NCBI GenBank assembly: GCA_035762175.1
Contig: DASTPP010000054.1
Coordinates: 1 to 59,133, forward strand
Direction: 5' to 3'
DNA: 59,133 nt
Source: DASTPP01 sp035762175
Lineage (GTDB): Bacteria; Myxococcota_A; Polyangia; Polyangiales; Polyangiaceae
How positions within the stretch are numbered: the first letter of the stretch is position 1; each line of letters begins with the position of its first letter. The notes below the pieces were generated by a model. That model saw only the letters and a list, made by a program, of their open reading frames with translations. It was not told the origin of the DNA and ran no database searches. The translations under genes and the position numbers were made by a program. This document shows, one piece after another, positions 59,002 to 59,133 of this stretch.

Positions 59002-59133
59002 GTGAAGCAATCCCAAAAAACGCTCCTCCTCTGGGTCCTTCTCATCTTGATGTTCGTGGCCATCTGGCAGTTCGTCAGCCCGGAGAACAGCCGTACCGAG
59101 CCGGTCGCGTTCAGCCAGTTCATGAGCTGGGTC
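59002..59133 (+). CDS. ftsH: Membrane protease FtsH, N-terminal part (runs off the window)
   Basis: The first 44 codons, from a GTG at 59002 with GGAGAGGA (58986-58993) about 8 bases upstream, encode MKQSQKTLLLWVLLILMFVA, then IWQFVSPENSRTEPVAFSQFMSWV. This is the first membrane span and the start of the periplasmic domain of FtsH, the ATP-dependent zinc metalloprotease. The AAA+ and protease domains lie past the end. The position after tilS matches the conserved tilS-ftsH order. Confidence 0.93.
   Translation, partial: MKQSQKTLLLWVLLILMFVAIWQFVSPENSRTEPVAFSQFMSWV

Overview
The window is very GC-rich (roughly 70% or more), with a strong preference for G or C at third codon positions. It carries eukaryote-like Ser/Thr kinases with PEGA domains, an FHA protein, many lipoproteins, an NtrC-type regulator, ECF and FliA-type sigma factors, a DUF4388 protein and a type II secretion operon. 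This gene mix, with dense tandem repeats between and inside genes, fits a myxobacterium (Myxococcota, most like the Polyangia/Sorangium side). That placement is an inference from gene content; no rRNA or other phylogenetic marker was available to test it.

Layout. 1-8457, minus strand: gspC, a small membrane protein, gspD and the 5' end of gspE, then an SDR, an NtrC-family regulator, an isochorismatase joined in frame to an unknown domain, and a 2Fe-2S ferredoxin. 8643-16257: an RlmL-type methyltransferase, a phosphodiester glycosidase, a CrtI-like FAD oxidoreductase, an unknown protein, and a prolyl oligopeptidase coupled to an ACT-domain protein. 16581-22293: a coupled operon of Ser/Thr kinase, FHA protein and PEGA protein. 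22347-31116: an accessory-looking stretch with a glycine-rich lipoprotein, an Rpn-type nuclease, an ECF sigma factor with a membrane partner, an SDR, and several repeat arrays (33, 21 and 42 bp periods). 31117-36200: hutH, a phosphotransferase, a 32-bp repeat array, a class II glutamine-amidotransferase-like protein without its catalytic Cys, and a lipoprotein.

36315-45142, minus strand: ArsA-type ATPase, MoxR ATPase, then ACP, KS with a degenerate KS-like half, LolB/LolA-like protein, a second KS with a degenerate half, a lipoprotein, and a patatin-like protein lacking the Ser nucleophile. The ACP/KS part looks like a compact, unusual type II lipid or polyketide assembly system and is the most interesting locus here. 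45351-47826: a small roadblock-like protein, a cupin lipoprotein and an Ala/Lys-rich membrane protein. 48141-50485: a degenerate receiver/DUF4388 protein divergent from a FliA-like sigma factor, which is followed by a type III secretion inner-rod (SctI)-like protein with no other secretion genes in view. 50495-59133: mnmA, lipoproteins, a TPR-like protein and a second PEGA kinase, a pair of paralogous Cys-rich lipoproteins, a TrmA/RlmD-type methyltransferase, tilS and the 5' end of ftsH.

Four-base stop/start overlaps (ATGA or GTGA) recur and mark translationally coupled units. No rRNA, tRNA, CRISPR array, insertion sequence or replication origin was recognised.
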